From the NCBI RefSeq assembly GCF_003206135.1, contig NZ_PZJT01000012.1, positions 1 through 64,000 of the forward strand: a DNA stretch of 64,000 nucleotides. Direction: 5' to 3'. Positions 1 to 9,273 of this stretch are shown in pieces (positions within the stretch are counted from its first letter, which is position 1; every line of letters starts with the position of its first letter). Below the pieces are notes generated by a model, which saw nothing but the letters and a program-made list of their open reading frames with translations, ran no database searches and was not told the origin of the DNA. Source of the stretch: Salinicola salarius (GTDB taxonomy: Bacteria > Pseudomonadota > Gammaproteobacteria > Pseudomonadales > Halomonadaceae). The translations under genes and the position numbers were made by a program.

Positions 1-1923
1 GTCGGCCATGGCGTACCAGGCGACCACCTCCTCGAAGGGGAAGCCGCGGAAATAGAACTGCACCGGGGTCCAGCCGACGTCGGCGAAGCGGCCGTTGATA
101 TGACCGATGGTCTGCTCGATCTGGGTCTGCAGCTCGTTGTAGATGGTCATTTCCCGGGCGGCAGGCACGCAGATGCTGACCAGCGTCACCTTGCCGCGTA
201 GTTCGGGGTTCTCGTCGAGCAGAAGCTCGTAGGCCTGGAGTTTCTCGAGGATGCCCTTGGTGTAATCGAGTCGTTCCACCGACAGGATCAGCTTGACCTT
301 GCTGAACTCTTCTCGCAGCTCGGCCATGCGCGAGCTGGCGCCTTCCTGATTCAATGAATTCTTGATCCGATCGATATCCAGCCCGACCGGATGCGCGCCC
401 AGGCGGACGACGCGGGAGCCGGTATCTACGGCCGTGGTCATGGTCTCGAGGCCGACGGCGCAGCCGTAGGTCAGAAACCGCGGCGCGCAGCTCTGTCGGG
501 ACAGCGTGCTCAGCGGCACGACACCGCGGGCGACATCGACGAAGTTCTCGACCTGGCGCGGGATATGGAAGGCGACATAGTCGCACTGCAGCAGGCTGCC
601 GATGATCTCGCGGCGCCACGGCAGCACGTTGAAGACATCCGCCGAAGGAAAGTAGGTGTGATGGAAGAAGGCGATGCGCAGGTCGGGACGCATCTCGCGC
701 AGATAGGCCGGCACCATCCACAGGTTGTAGTCGTGAATCCAGATCAGCGCGCCCTCGGCGGCCTCTTCTGCAGTGCGTTCGGCGAAGGCGCGGTTGACCT
801 CGCAATAGACTTCCCAGTCATCCTCGCGGAAATGCGCGCGTTCCCAGAACGTGTGCAACGTCGGCCAGAACGCCTCCTTGGAGAAGCGCTTGTAGAAGGT
901 ATCGACCTGTACCTTGGTCAGCGGCACGCGGGCGGCGGTCAGCAGTGGGTACTGTTTGGCGTCGACACTGGTGTGGGTCACGAAATCCTCGGCATCGTCC
1001 TCCTCGTGGATCGACCAGGCGATCCACGAGCCCCGCTGATTGGCGAAGAAGCTCAGCAGCGTCGGGATGATGCCGTTGGGAGAGGTCGGGCGGCGACGCT
1101 GGATCTTGCCGTCGACCCGGTACTCTTCGTAAGGCAGCCGGTGATAGACCATCACCAGTTCGGCCTTGCCGGTCTGCGTCTCGTCGCGACGATTCTCCGC
1201 CGCCATGCCGTGAGCCCCGAGGAAACCGAAGTGGGCGAACGCTTCGATGATGCCGGCACAGCCCGCTTTTTCGGCGTGCATGACGCGGGTCTGATTCTGT
1301 GTCTGCTCGAGCAGGGGCGGTTCCGACCCGCCGACGCAGACCGACTTGAAGCCGGCGGTAAGCATGGCGAGATCGTTCATGGTATCGCCGGCGACCAGTA
1401 CATCCTCGCTGTCGATCTCCAGCCATTCGACCAGTTTCTGCAGACTGCTGCCCTTGTTGACGCCTTTGGGCAGGAAATCCAGATAGCGCCCGGCCGAGTA
1501 GAGCATCTCGCAGCCCAGTTCCGCTGCCAGCCCGGCCAGCGCTTCGTCCCTGGCGCGCTCGGGTGGGCAGTAATAGGAGCAGCGGCGCAGCTGTGGCTCG
1601 TCCTGGCGCACCACGTCCGGGAAGCGTTGCATGGCGCTGGCGACACGTGATTCGCCCGGCCAGCGGGTTTCGATTTCGTTCTGCAGTGGCTGGATCGGCT
1701 GCAGGCTGTCACCGAAGTAGAGGCTGGCGCCCACGTCGGCGACGATATAGTCCGGTTGCGGTAGCGTGGGGTCGGACAACAGCGGCAGAATCGCCTCCAG
1801 GCTGCGGCCGCTGATATAGGCCAGCTTGATGTCCGGATGCGCGGCGATGGTCTGATAGAGACTCAGGCGGGCTTCGGCGTCACCGCCGAGAAAGGTGCCG
1901 TCGAGATCGGTTGCAAGTAGCAT
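1..1923 (-). CDS. ggpPS: Bifunctional glucosylglycerol-phosphate synthase/phosphatase (C-terminus outside window)
   Basis: Joins ADP-glucose to glycerol-3-phosphate and removes the phosphate, giving the compatible solute glucosylglycerol. The visible 641 residues hold two domains. Residues about 1-240 are a HAD phosphatase with the nucleophile motif DLDGTF at residues 6-11 and a late AGDTMNDLAML motif. From about residue 255 a GT20 glucosyltransferase begins with MVYHRLPYEEY and SPNGIIPTL, the form typical of GgpS rather than trehalose synthase OtsA. The order HAD then GT20 is that of the fused GgpPS described in Stenotrophomonas and relatives. The ATG at 1923 has a clear AGGAGG upstream. The frame is still open at base 1, so roughly 100 or more residues are missing. 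Trehalose-6-phosphate synthase is the alternative, but the motifs favour GgpS. Confidence 0.88.
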   Translation of the reverse strand, partial: MLLATDLDGTFLGGDAEARLSLYQTIAAHPDIKLAYISGRSLEAILPLLSDPTLPQPDYIVADVGASLYFGDSLQPIQPLQNEIETRWPGESRVASAMQRFPDVVRQDEPQLRRCSYYCPPERARDEALAGLAAELGCEMLYSAGRYLDFLPKGVNKGSSLQKLVEWLEIDSEDVLVAGDTMNDLAMLTAGFKSVCVGGSEPPLLEQTQNQTRVMHAEKAGCAGIIEAFAHFGFLGAHGMAAENRRDETQTGKAELVMVYHRLPYEEYRVDGKIQRRRPTSPNGIIPTLLSFFANQRGSWIAWSIHEEDDAEDFVTHTSVDAKQYPLLTAARVPLTKVQVDTFYKRFSKEAFWPTLHTFWERAHFREDDWEVYCEVNRAFAERTAEEAAEGALIWIHDYNLWMVPAYLREMRPDLRIAFFHHTYFPSADVFNVLPWRREIIGSLLQCDYVAFHIPRQVENFVDVARGVVPLSTLSRQSCAPRFLTYGCAVGLETMTTAVDTGSRVVRLGAHPVGLDIDRIKNSLNQEGASSRMAELREEFSKVKLILSVERLDYTKGILEKLQAYELLLDENPELRGKVTLVSICVPAAREMTIYNELQTQIEQTIGHINGRFADVGWTPVQFYFRGFPFEEVVAWYAMAD

Positions 1924-2004
1924 GTTTTCCTCCTGCCCGGCCTTCGGTGCCGGGGCGATTTTCCCTGCGCGAGCGGTTCGTGCGTTCGTCGAATGACTTG
2001 GCAT

Positions 2005-2055
2005 AGGGTCTGTCGCCGTTCCGGCGCGACCGTGCATGAAACGGCAACAGACCCT
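2005..2055. repeat. Short copy of TA-flanked miniature inverted-repeat element
   Basis: A 51-bp hairpin-forming sequence with 16-bp arms (2005-2020 and 2040-2055) that match at 15 of 16 positions. The right 35 bases are nearly identical to the right end of the 267-bp element at 63608-63874, so this looks like an internally deleted copy. It lies 10 bp beyond the stop codon of the leftward MFS gene and upstream of ggpPS, where it could also act as a transcription barrier. There is no T tract, so it is not a classic terminator. Confidence 0.75.
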
Positions 2056-2065
2056 GGATTCAGGA

Positions 2066-3361
2066 TCAGGCCTTGCCGGCCATCTCGACGATTCGCTGGC
2101 GTTCGTGCTCTTCGTAGAAGCTGGGGTCGGCGAACAGATCCTTCTGAATGTCGTCGTACATCATTTCCAGGGCCTGGCTACTGGTCGGTGTCATCGGTTC
2201 GAAGTGGGCCGTGTCGCCGCTGACCAGAACCGAAACACGGCGGCGGCGATAAATGGCGTAGCCTGCGAGAAGAACCATGATCGCGGCGATGTAGAGCGGT
2301 AACCCCTGGTCGCCGATGTTGTGCATGATCACCCCGGCCAGGATCGGAGCGACGGCGCTACCGGCACCCTGAACGACCAGCATATCAGCTGAGCCGGCCA
2401 CGATTTCGTCGGGATGCAACTGATCGATCAACTGGGCGACAGCAATCGGATAGATCGAGAACGACAAGCCGCCCCAGATGAAATATAGCCCGAGCAGCGT
2501 TATCTGATTGGGCGCGAACGGCATGGCAGCGGCAGCGATCGCGGCGAGCATCACGACATAGGTCATGACGCGGGGACGATCGTGAGTATCGGAGAACCGG
2601 CCGATGGGGATCTGCAGCAGGGCGCCACCGACGATGGCGCAGCTCATCACCACGCCGACACCGGCGACATCGAACCCGACACTGCGGGCGTAGACCGGCG
2701 TCAGCGTCCAGAACGCGCCCATGGCAAGCCCTGACATCGCCGAGGCAGCAACGGCCAGCGGGGCGAACCCCAGCAGTGCCTTGAGACTGCTCTTGGGTCG
2801 GGCGGGGATGACGGGCTGGCTGCGCTTGGTGATCGTGATCGGCAACAGCGCCCAACTGATCAGGATCGACGCGAGCGCGAACAGCAGGAAGCCATCGGGG
2901 CTATCCAGGCGCAGGATCTGCTGGGCGATGGCCAGCGCGCCCAGGTTGACCACCATGTAGATGGCAAACACTCGGCCACGCTGATGGCTGGCAGCCTGGC
3001 TGTTGAGCCAGCTTTCGATCACCGTCATCAAGGTGATGAAGGAAAGGCCATAGATCACTCGGAGGCCCAGCCACACCCAGGGATTGATGAATATCAGGTG
3101 AAGCAGCGCAGCCGAGGCACAGAGCCCGGCACAGAATGCGAAGGTACGGATGTGGCCCATGCGTTTGATCAGCCGGCCGCTGATCCAGGTACCGCCAATG
3201 AAGCCGATGAAGTAACCAGACATGATGATGCCGATCAGGCTGGTCGAAAAGCCTTCGTCGGCGCCACGCAGTGTCAACAGGGTATTGATCAGACCGTTGC
3301 CGAGCAGCAGTAACGCTACGCTCCCCAGCAACGCGCGGATGGGTCGTAACAACGACCACAT
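2066..3361 (-). CDS. MFS transporter, YcaD-like
   Basis: An inner-membrane major facilitator superfamily carrier of 431 residues with about 12 hydrophobic segments. The loop between segments 2 and 3 carries SGRLIKRMGHIRTFAF, the usual MFS signature region. A second half starts near residue 205 (SLKALLGFAPLAVAASAM) and contains GRFSDTHDRPRVM. The C-terminal 55 or so residues are soluble and acidic. The general sequence resembles the YcaD group, whose substrates are unknown, so none is assigned. The ATG at 3361 is preceded by AAGGAG. The AT-rich upstream region holds two small palindromes and is the likely promoter. No partner gene is evident, and the downstream ggpPS is separated by 142 bp and a hairpin repeat. 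Confidence 0.85.
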   Translation of the reverse strand: MWSLLRPIRALLGSVALLLLGNGLINTLLTLRGADEGFSTSLIGIIMSGYFIGFIGGTWISGRLIKRMGHIRTFAFCAGLCASAALLHLIFINPWVWLGLRVIYGLSFITLMTVIESWLNSQAASHQRGRVFAIYMVVNLGALAIAQQILRLDSPDGFLLFALASILISWALLPITITKRSQPVIPARPKSSLKALLGFAPLAVAASAMSGLAMGAFWTLTPVYARSVGFDVAGVGVVMSCAIVGGALLQIPIGRFSDTHDRPRVMTYVVMLAAIAAAAMPFAPNQITLLGLYFIWGGLSFSIYPIAVAQLIDQLHPDEIVAGSADMLVVQGAGSAVAPILAGVIMHNIGDQGLPLYIAAIMVLLAGYAIYRRRRVSVLVSGDTAHFEPMTPTSSQALEMMYDDIQKDLFADPSFYEEHERQRIVEMAGKA

Positions 3362-3435
3362 GGCTTTCTCCTTGCGGTTGCCCGAGTCATTCCATGCAGT
3401 AAGCGTGCCAGGGACGAGGGTGTTCGGGGAAATCG

Positions 3436-3495
3436 CATTTATTATAATACGATATTATCGAATTAAGATTATAGCCATGACCAATATTATTGGAT
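3436..3495. promoter_or_regulatory. AT-rich control region with two palindromes, upstream of the MFS gene
   Basis: This stretch is strikingly AT-rich compared with its surroundings. It contains two odd-centred perfect palindromes: cgatattatcg at 3450-3460 and ccaatattattgg at 3481-3493. On the minus strand several TATAAT-like hexamers are present. It lies 75-135 bp upstream of the leftward MFS start, so it is a plausible promoter and operator. The regulator is unknown. Confidence 0.45.
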
Positions 3496-3570
3496 GGCGT
3501 GCACCTGGATGGTGCGCTCTAGCTGACCCGATTCAGCTTAGCAGCCCGACGCCGTGCTGACCGCGACGAA

Positions 3571-4650
3571 TCAAGGCACGCGACGTGTCCACGCCTCGCT
3601 GGCGAACTTGTCCTTCGCCAAGGTGTGTGCCGCATCCAGCTCGTCTTGCGTGAGCGATTCCGACATCAGTGTGAAACGGGCGGCGAACGAGTCGATCATG
3701 CGCTGAATGATCTCCTCTCGCTCGAGACCGGTCTGGCGCTTGAGCGGATCGACCCGCTTGCCGGCGCTGGCGGTGCCTTTGTCGGAAAGCTTTTCGCGGC
3801 CAATCCGCAGCACCCGGGTGAGCTTGTCGGCGTCGATATCGTAGGCCATGGTGACGTGGTGCAGCACCGCGCCGTTGATTCGCTTCTGGGCGGCACCGGC
3901 GATCTTGCCGCCCGGCGAGGTGATGTCGTTGATCGGCACGTACCAGGCATTGATACCTATGTCGCCCAGCGCCTGAATGACCCAGTCGTCGAGAAAGGCG
4001 TAGCTTTCGACGAAGGTGAGCCCTTGGACCAGCGTTTCCGGCACGATCAGCGACCAGGTGATCGTATTGCCGGGCTCGACGAACATGGCGCCGCCGCCGC
4101 TGATACGGCGAACGACCTCGATACCGGCGTCGCGCGCGGCATCGAGATCGACTTCGTTGGCCAGCGACTGGAACACGCCGATGATGATCGCGGCGCGATC
4201 CCACTCCCACACGCGCAGTGTCGGGCCGCGGCGTCCCGCCGCCACTTCGCGCGTCAGCACTTCGTCCAGGGCCATGTGAAGGAGCGGTGATTCCGGCTCG
4301 CGGTGAATCAGGCCGAACCGGTGATCCCGCCAATCCGAGGTTCGCGAGAGGGCACGACGGATCACGGTAGCGATGGCCGGCACGGACAGCCCGACCATTT
4401 CGGTCTGTGACGGAAGCGCGGATTGGATTCTGGCGATCAGGGTATTGGCATCGGCATCGATTGCCGCGCCCTCGAGGGCACCATCGATCGCCTCCAGCGC
4501 CTCATCGGGCTCGAGGAAGAAGTCGCCGGACAACTGCACCGAGGCCAACCGACCCTCTCGGACGGTGACGTCCGCCACCAGCAATTTACCGCCCGGTACC
4601 TTGTATTCACCATGAAGGATCGCTTCGCGATCATGATCCGACTGCACCAT
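3571..4650 (-). CDS. Lipoate-protein ligase A-like protein with N-terminal accessory domain
   Basis: A 359-residue protein of the lipoate/octanoyl ligase fold (BPL/LPL family), which attaches lipoate to 2-oxoacid dehydrogenase and GcvH domains. The catalytic domain starts near residue 108. It shows RRISGGGAMF at 181-190 (the family RRxSGGGAV motif) and GGKIAGAAQKR at about 247-257, whose lysine is the expected catalytic residue. Residues about 12-100 (LHGEYKVPGGKLLVADVTV onward) look like the accessory domain that in E. coli LplA is C-terminal; here it comes first. The start at 4650 was chosen over upstream options because AGGAG lies 7 bases before it. It follows mnmE in the same direction with a 189-bp gap. 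The exact substrate (lipoate, octanoate or another acyl group) is not certain. Confidence 0.8.
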   Translation of the reverse strand: MVQSDHDREAILHGEYKVPGGKLLVADVTVREGRLASVQLSGDFFLEPDEALEAIDGALEGAAIDADANTLIARIQSALPSQTEMVGLSVPAIATVIRRALSRTSDWRDHRFGLIHREPESPLLHMALDEVLTREVAAGRRGPTLRVWEWDRAAIIIGVFQSLANEVDLDAARDAGIEVVRRISGGGAMFVEPGNTITWSLIVPETLVQGLTFVESYAFLDDWVIQALGDIGINAWYVPINDITSPGGKIAGAAQKRINGAVLHHVTMAYDIDADKLTRVLRIGREKLSDKGTASAGKRVDPLKRQTGLEREEIIQRMIDSFAARFTLMSESLTQDELDAAHTLAKDKFASEAWTRRVP

Positions 4651-4839
4651 TCTGTCTCCTGGGCCAAGCTGTTCGATGTCGACAGTATAGCCACAAGGTA
4701 TCTGGCGCCTGACGTGACCGGCGCTCGTTGTCAGAAAGGTGGAGGACTCACGTTGGACCCGGGTGACGGTTCGATGCCCGGGCAGGCGGATCGGCCGGCT
4801 TCCCGCCTGCCCCGAGCTGGATTCGACCAACCTGCGGCT

Positions 4840-6210
4840 TTATTTCCCGATGCAGAAGCTGCCGAAGATCTCCCCGAGCAGATCGTCGGCGGTGAATTCG
4901 CCGGTGATCTCGTTGAGGGACTGCTGGGCGTCGCGCAGGTCCTCGGCGAGCAGTTCGCCGGCGGCGGCACCTTCGAGCTGTGCGGTGCCGTTAGTCAGGG
5001 CCTGGGCGGCGCGTTCCAGTGCGTCGAGATGGCGGCGGCGGGCGGAGAAGCGCCCCTCCGTGGTGGCATCGAAGCCCATCACCGCCTTCAGATGGGATTT
5101 CAGGTTATCCACACCCGCGCCGGTTTCCGCCGATATCCGGATGACCGGAGGCGTTGTGGACAAGTCGAAGTCGCTGCCTTCGCCGCTCTGGTCGATCTTG
5201 TTGCGCACCAGGGTCAGCCGGCCGGGATCGGGCAAGCGTTCGACGAATTCCGGCCAGATCTCCACCGGGTCGAGCGACTCCGTCTCGCGACCGTCGACCA
5301 GCAGCAGCACGCGATCCGCCTTCTCGATCTCCGTCCAGGCGCGCTGAACGCCGATCCTTTCCACGGCATCCGGCGTGTCGCGCAGCCCGGCGGTATCGAT
5401 CACGTGCAGCGGCATGCCGTCGAGATGGATGTGCTCGCGCAGCACGTCGCGGGTAGTGCCCTCGATCTCGGTGACGATGGCGCTGTCGCGCTCGGTCAGG
5501 CGGTTGAGCAGGCTGGACTTGCCGGCATTGGGACGACCGGCGATGACCACGCTCATGCCCTCGCGCATCAGCGAGCCCTGATTGGCGGCGGCGCGGACGG
5601 TCTCCAGCGTCTGCCTCAATGTCGCCAGCTTGGCGGCGACCACGCCGTCGGCGAGGAAATCGATCTCTTCCTCGGGGAAGTCGATCGCCGCCTCGACGTA
5701 AAGACGAAGTTCGATAAGCTCGCTGACCAGTTGTGAAACGCGCTGCGAGAATTCGCCCTGCAACGAGCGCAGGGCATTTTCCGCCGCGGCGCGGGAGCTG
5801 GCATCGATCAGATCGGCGATCGCCTCGGCCTGGGCCAGATCGAGCTTGTCGTTGAGGAAGGCGCGCTCGGAAAATTCGCCAGGCCGCGCCAGCCGCGCGC
5901 CCAGTTGCACGCAGCGTTCCAGCAGCATGTCCATCAGCACCGGGCCGCCGTGACCCTGAAGTTCCAGTACGTCCTCGCCGGTGAAGGAGTTGGGGCCGGG
6001 AAAGTAGAGCGCGATGCCTTCGTCGATGACGTTGGCGTCGCCATGAAACGGACCGTAGTGCGCGTAGCGAGGCGTCGGCTGATACCCGAGGATGGTCTCC
6101 GCCAAGGCTTTGGCCGACGGCCCCGAGACGCGGACGATACCGACGCCGCCGCGTCCGGGCGGCGTGGCCAGGGCGGCAATGGTGTCCTGTCGGTAGAGCG
6201 GCATGTTCAT
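4840..6210 (-). CDS. mnmE: tRNA modification GTPase MnmE
   Basis: Works with MnmG to make 5-carboxymethylaminomethyl-uridine at the wobble position of certain tRNAs. The 456-residue length is normal. The N-terminal folate-binding domain has [16 protein letters not shown]. The G domain has GRPNAGKSS at about 225-233, EGTTRD, DTAGLRD and NKID. The protein ends with the conserved FCIGK, whose cysteine is required for modification. The start at 6210 has GGAG upstream; a second ATG two codons later is possible. It is in the usual rpmH-rnpA-yidC-mnmE order, but mnmG, rsmG and parAB, which often follow, are absent here. A strong terminator separates it from yidC, so it needs its own promoter between 6211 and 6295. 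Confidence 0.97.
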   Translation of the reverse strand: MNMPLYRQDTIAALATPPGRGGVGIVRVSGPSAKALAETILGYQPTPRYAHYGPFHGDANVIDEGIALYFPGPNSFTGEDVLELQGHGGPVLMDMLLERCVQLGARLARPGEFSERAFLNDKLDLAQAEAIADLIDASSRAAAENALRSLQGEFSQRVSQLVSELIELRLYVEAAIDFPEEEIDFLADGVVAAKLATLRQTLETVRAAANQGSLMREGMSVVIAGRPNAGKSSLLNRLTERDSAIVTEIEGTTRDVLREHIHLDGMPLHVIDTAGLRDTPDAVERIGVQRAWTEIEKADRVLLLVDGRETESLDPVEIWPEFVERLPDPGRLTLVRNKIDQSGEGSDFDLSTTPPVIRISAETGAGVDNLKSHLKAVMGFDATTEGRFSARRRHLDALERAAQALTNGTAQLEGAAAGELLAEDLRDAQQSLNEITGEFTADDLLGEIFGSFCIGK

Positions 6211-6295
6211 GGCAGTCTCCGGTCTGGGGATCGAGGGTGGCCATTGCCGTTCGGCAAGCCTGGCCGAGTATTGTCCGGGGGCAGGTATCAAAACG

Positions 6296-6323
6296 CCAGA
6301 CCCCCGCCGGGGCGGGGGTCTGG
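6296..6323 (-). terminator. Rho-independent terminator after yidC
   Basis: A perfect 13-bp GC-rich stem (6296-6308 pairing with 6311-6323). Read on the minus strand it is followed by TTTT within a few bases. It lies 20 bp beyond the yidC stop codon. Confidence 0.85.
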
Positions 6324-6343
6324 AAGTGCGACGAACGTCAGCG

Positions 6344-8032
6344 TCAGCCTTTGGCTTTCACGGCCTTGCCGCCGCCGGCGTCTTCCTTCAACACCTTGTT
6401 GGTGATGAACCACTGCTGAAGGATCGAGATGCTGTTGTTCACGATCCAGTAGATCACCAGGCCAGCCGGGAACCACAGGAAGAAGAAGGTGAAGACGATC
6501 GGCAGCATCTTCATGATCTTCGCCTGCATCGGGTCCGGCGGGGTCGGGTTGAGGAATTGCTGAAGCAGCATGGTGCCGCCCATGATGATCGGCAGGATGA
6601 AGTACGGATCCTTGGCCGAGAGATCGTTGATCCACAGCATGAACGGCGCATGGCGCAGCTCGACCGACTCCATCAGCATCCAGTAGAGCGCGATGAACAC
6701 CGGCATCTGAATGACCATCGGCAGGCAGCCGCCCAGAGGATTGATCTTCTCCTTCTGGTAGAACTTCATCATTTCCTGCGACATCTTCTGGCGATCGTCG
6801 CCGTACTGCTCCTTGAGCCGCTGCATCTCCGGGCCCATCTTGCGCATCCGCGCCATCGACTTGTAGGCCTTGGCGGCGAGCGGGAACAGCACGATCTTGA
6901 CGCAGACGGTCAGCAGGACGATGGACCAGCCCCAGTTGCCGATCAGGCCATGGATCTTCTCGAGCAGCCAGAACAGCGGATTGGCCAGGAACCACAGCCA
7001 GCCGAAGTCGACGGTCAGCTCCAGATGAGGCGCCACGGCTTCGAGGCGATCCTGCACCTTCGGGCCTACGAACAGCGTCGCGGCGAGTGTCGCCTGCTGG
7101 CCGGGCTCGATGGTCTGGTTGGGGCCGGCGAAGGCGGCGACCGTGCGATCGCGATTGTCGACGCTGCCGTAGTAGAGGTTCTGCTGGTCGGCGTCCGGAA
7201 CCCAGGCAGAGGTGAAGTAGTGCTGGATCATCGCGACCCAGCCGCCTTTCACGTCACGGTTCTGGAAGTTGCCACTGCGAATGTCTTCGAAGTCGACCTT
7301 GCTGTAATTCTCGTCCGGAGAGGAGAACGCCGCACCCAGGAAGGAGTGCATACCGACGCCGGAGCCGTTGGTGGGGTCTTCGCTCTGATCACGCGCCAAC
7401 TGGCCGATGAAGCGTGCGGTGACCGGTTGCTGGCTTTCGTTGTCGATCAGATATTCGACCTTGATGGCGTAATCGTCGCGATTGATGACGAAGCGCTTGA
7501 TGATGTCGACACCGTTGACGCTACCGTGCAGATCGACGTTGATCGAGTCCTGACCTTCACTGAGCTGGTAGCTGTTCTGATCGGCGGTGAACGGGATGCG
7601 ACCCGAATGCCCCTCGATCTGCAACCCGGACTTGGCCACGTAGCTGCGCACGTTGTTGTCGCTGAGCAGAACGAAAGGCGTATTGGAATCGAGCGCCTGA
7701 TCATGGCCGAACAGCGCGGCATAGACGATATCGCCGCCGTTGGGATTGATGCGCAGATCCAGCACGTCGCTCTGGACCTGAATCAGGTTGCTGCCTCGGG
7801 CCGGATCGGCGCCGGCGGGCATGTCATCCTGGATCGGCTTGGCATTGCCGTTGCTGTCCGTCGGTGCGGACAGGGCGCTGCCTTCACCATTGTCGCTGTT
7901 ACCCGATGACGCTGCCATCTCCGGCGCCGGGTTGTTCACGACGTTCTGACCATAGTCTTGATTCCACTGCATGATCAGCAGATAGGCCAGCACGGCCAGC
8001 GGAATCACGAAAAGGAGTCGTTTCAAATCCAT
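6344..8032 (-). CDS. yidC: Membrane protein insertase YidC
   Basis: Inserts and folds inner-membrane proteins, alone or with SecYEG. The 562 residues match the gammaproteobacterial long form: an N-terminal membrane anchor ([20 protein letters not shown]), a large periplasmic domain to about residue 340, then five membrane segments. The conserved core contains [19 protein letters not shown], with the hydrophilic-groove region, and [20 protein letters not shown] in the cytoplasmic loop. The basic C-terminal tail ends KAVKAKG. The start at 8032 was chosen because the hydrophobic anchor begins there; the ribosome-binding site is weak. It is 105 bp downstream of rnpA. The small gene yidD, which commonly sits in this gap, does not fit in it. 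Confidence 0.97.
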   Translation of the reverse strand: MDLKRLLFVIPLAVLAYLLIMQWNQDYGQNVVNNPAPEMAASSGNSDNGEGSALSAPTDSNGNAKPIQDDMPAGADPARGSNLIQVQSDVLDLRINPNGGDIVYAALFGHDQALDSNTPFVLLSDNNVRSYVAKSGLQIEGHSGRIPFTADQNSYQLSEGQDSINVDLHGSVNGVDIIKRFVINRDDYAIKVEYLIDNESQQPVTARFIGQLARDQSEDPTNGSGVGMHSFLGAAFSSPDENYSKVDFEDIRSGNFQNRDVKGGWVAMIQHYFTSAWVPDADQQNLYYGSVDNRDRTVAAFAGPNQTIEPGQQATLAATLFVGPKVQDRLEAVAPHLELTVDFGWLWFLANPLFWLLEKIHGLIGNWGWSIVLLTVCVKIVLFPLAAKAYKSMARMRKMGPEMQRLKEQYGDDRQKMSQEMMKFYQKEKINPLGGCLPMVIQMPVFIALYWMLMESVELRHAPFMLWINDLSAKDPYFILPIIMGGTMLLQQFLNPTPPDPMQAKIMKMLPIVFTFFFLWFPAGLVIYWIVNNSISILQQWFITNKVLKEDAGGGKAVKAKG

Positions 8033-8137
8033 ATAGAGGTCTGCCCGGTAAGGGAATGGGTCAGTGGGCGCCGGGCATCGGCAGTCGACCGGCAAAATTC
8101 GCCGGTACGCCCCGGCTTTCGGCGCGGGGGAGTCCGA

Positions 8138-8521
8138 TCAGGATGACGAAGCGTCTTGTCGCGTCTGACGAGCGGACTTTTCCAGGCGCTTCCACATGCC
8201 ATTGAGCTGGCGAGAGACGCTGGCGTTGTCCAACTCGTGTACCCCTCGCCGAGCGAGTATCACGATATCCACGGCCGGTAAACGATGCTGCTGATGGCGG
8301 ATGGATTCGCGCACGAGGCGTTTGAGACGGTTGCGGTCGACGGCACGACGCACGTTCTTCTTGCTGAAGATCAACCCGATCCGCGGATGGCCCAACGCGT
8401 TGGGACGAGCCAACGCCAGCAATCCTTTACCATGGACCTTGTAAGGAGCGTGGTCGAAAACGTGCTTGTAGTCCCCGGCATTCAGCAGACGCAACTGCCG
8501 GGGAAAACGCTGATCGGACAC
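8138..8521 (-). CDS. rnpA: Ribonuclease P protein component
   Basis: The basic protein subunit of RNase P, which helps the catalytic RNA trim the 5' ends of tRNA precursors. It has 127 residues, a normal length, and the family motif RNRLKRLVRE (here preceded by FSKKNVRRAVD). The start is a GTG at 8521. It lies 11 bp after the rpmH stop codon, the conserved rpmH-rnpA pair being co-transcribed from near the origin. The last residues (ARQTRQDASSS) are a short polar tail. Confidence 0.95.
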   Translation of the reverse strand: MSDQRFPRQLRLLNAGDYKHVFDHAPYKVHGKGLLALARPNALGHPRIGLIFSKKNVRRAVDRNRLKRLVRESIRHQQHRLPAVDIVILARRGVHELDNASVSRQLNGMWKRLEKSARQTRQDASSS

Positions 8522-8532
8522 TCGGCGTCCGA

Positions 8533-8667
8533 TCAGGCGCTGAGACGCTTGCGGCCTTTGGCGCGGCGACGAGCAATGACCTGACGGCCGTTCTTGGTGG
8601 CCATACGGGCGCGAAAACCGTGGACGCGCTTACGCTTCAGAACGCTGGGCTGGAAGGTGCGTTTCAT
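8533..8667 (-). CDS. rpmH: 50S ribosomal protein L34
   Basis: A 44-residue, highly basic protein of the large ribosomal subunit. Translation of the minus strand from the ATG at 8667 begins [19 protein letters not shown] and ends [12 protein letters not shown], essentially the universal L34 sequence. It is the first gene of the leftward operon next to the origin, facing away from dnaA, as in Pseudomonas and relatives. Confidence 0.97.
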   Translation of the reverse strand: MKRTFQPSVLKRKRVHGFRARMATKNGRQVIARRRAKGRKRLSA

Positions 8668-9273
8668 AGCTGCTAATTCCCAATTAGTTGATTTCTAAAG
8701 AAAACGGGTTGAAGCGGGGTGCCCGACACGTTTGCAGGAAGCGGGCTCACTCGACTCAAGAGCGGGAATTCTAGTGAATCCGCGGTGCCGGTGCAATTTT
8801 TCCGTGAATTATCCACACCCTGTTACGGGTCAAGCGCGGGCCCTGACGTGTCGGGTCGGATACTCGTGCCGCAACGGATCCGAACTGGGCGACCCCGCGA
8901 TGATCGGCCTTGGAGGCGTACCGTGGATGACCGTTTCCGAAGTGGGCTTGTCGCTCATGTGGTTAACAACGGGGATAATGTTTGTGGATAAGCTGTTTTT
9001 TCCCCTTTATAACAAAGGCCTATGTGTTGATTCAGGTTGTGGGGAAGTTGCGCATTAGCGGTGGGCGGGATGGATGCCTTCGAAGATGAAGGCAAGCGCC
9101 TGCAACAGGTTATTCGCAGCTATCACCAGAAAATCCACAGATTTCGGCCTGAAGGACGGCAACTTATCCACAATTGCCTCGAATTTACCCTCGTGTGGAT
9201 AACCTGGCAGGTCGACGCTACAATGTGCGCCCGTTTTTTCCATTCTCGTTTTCTCAACGTTCGGTGAGGTCGT
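8668..9273. other. oriC: Probable chromosomal replication origin (oriC) with DnaA boxes
   Basis: A 606-bp gene-free stretch between the divergent rpmH and dnaA genes, the oriC position in Pseudomonas-like chromosomes. Perfect DnaA boxes (TTATCCACA) occur at 8809-8817 and 9164-9172 on the plus strand, and at 8983-8991 and 9194-9202 on the minus strand. A one-mismatch box lies at 8958-8966 and a weaker one at 9131-9139. An AT-rich run of T's and A's at about 8995-9017, directly beside the 8983 box, could be part of the unwinding element. The promoters of rpmH and dnaA must also lie here. Confidence 0.85.
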
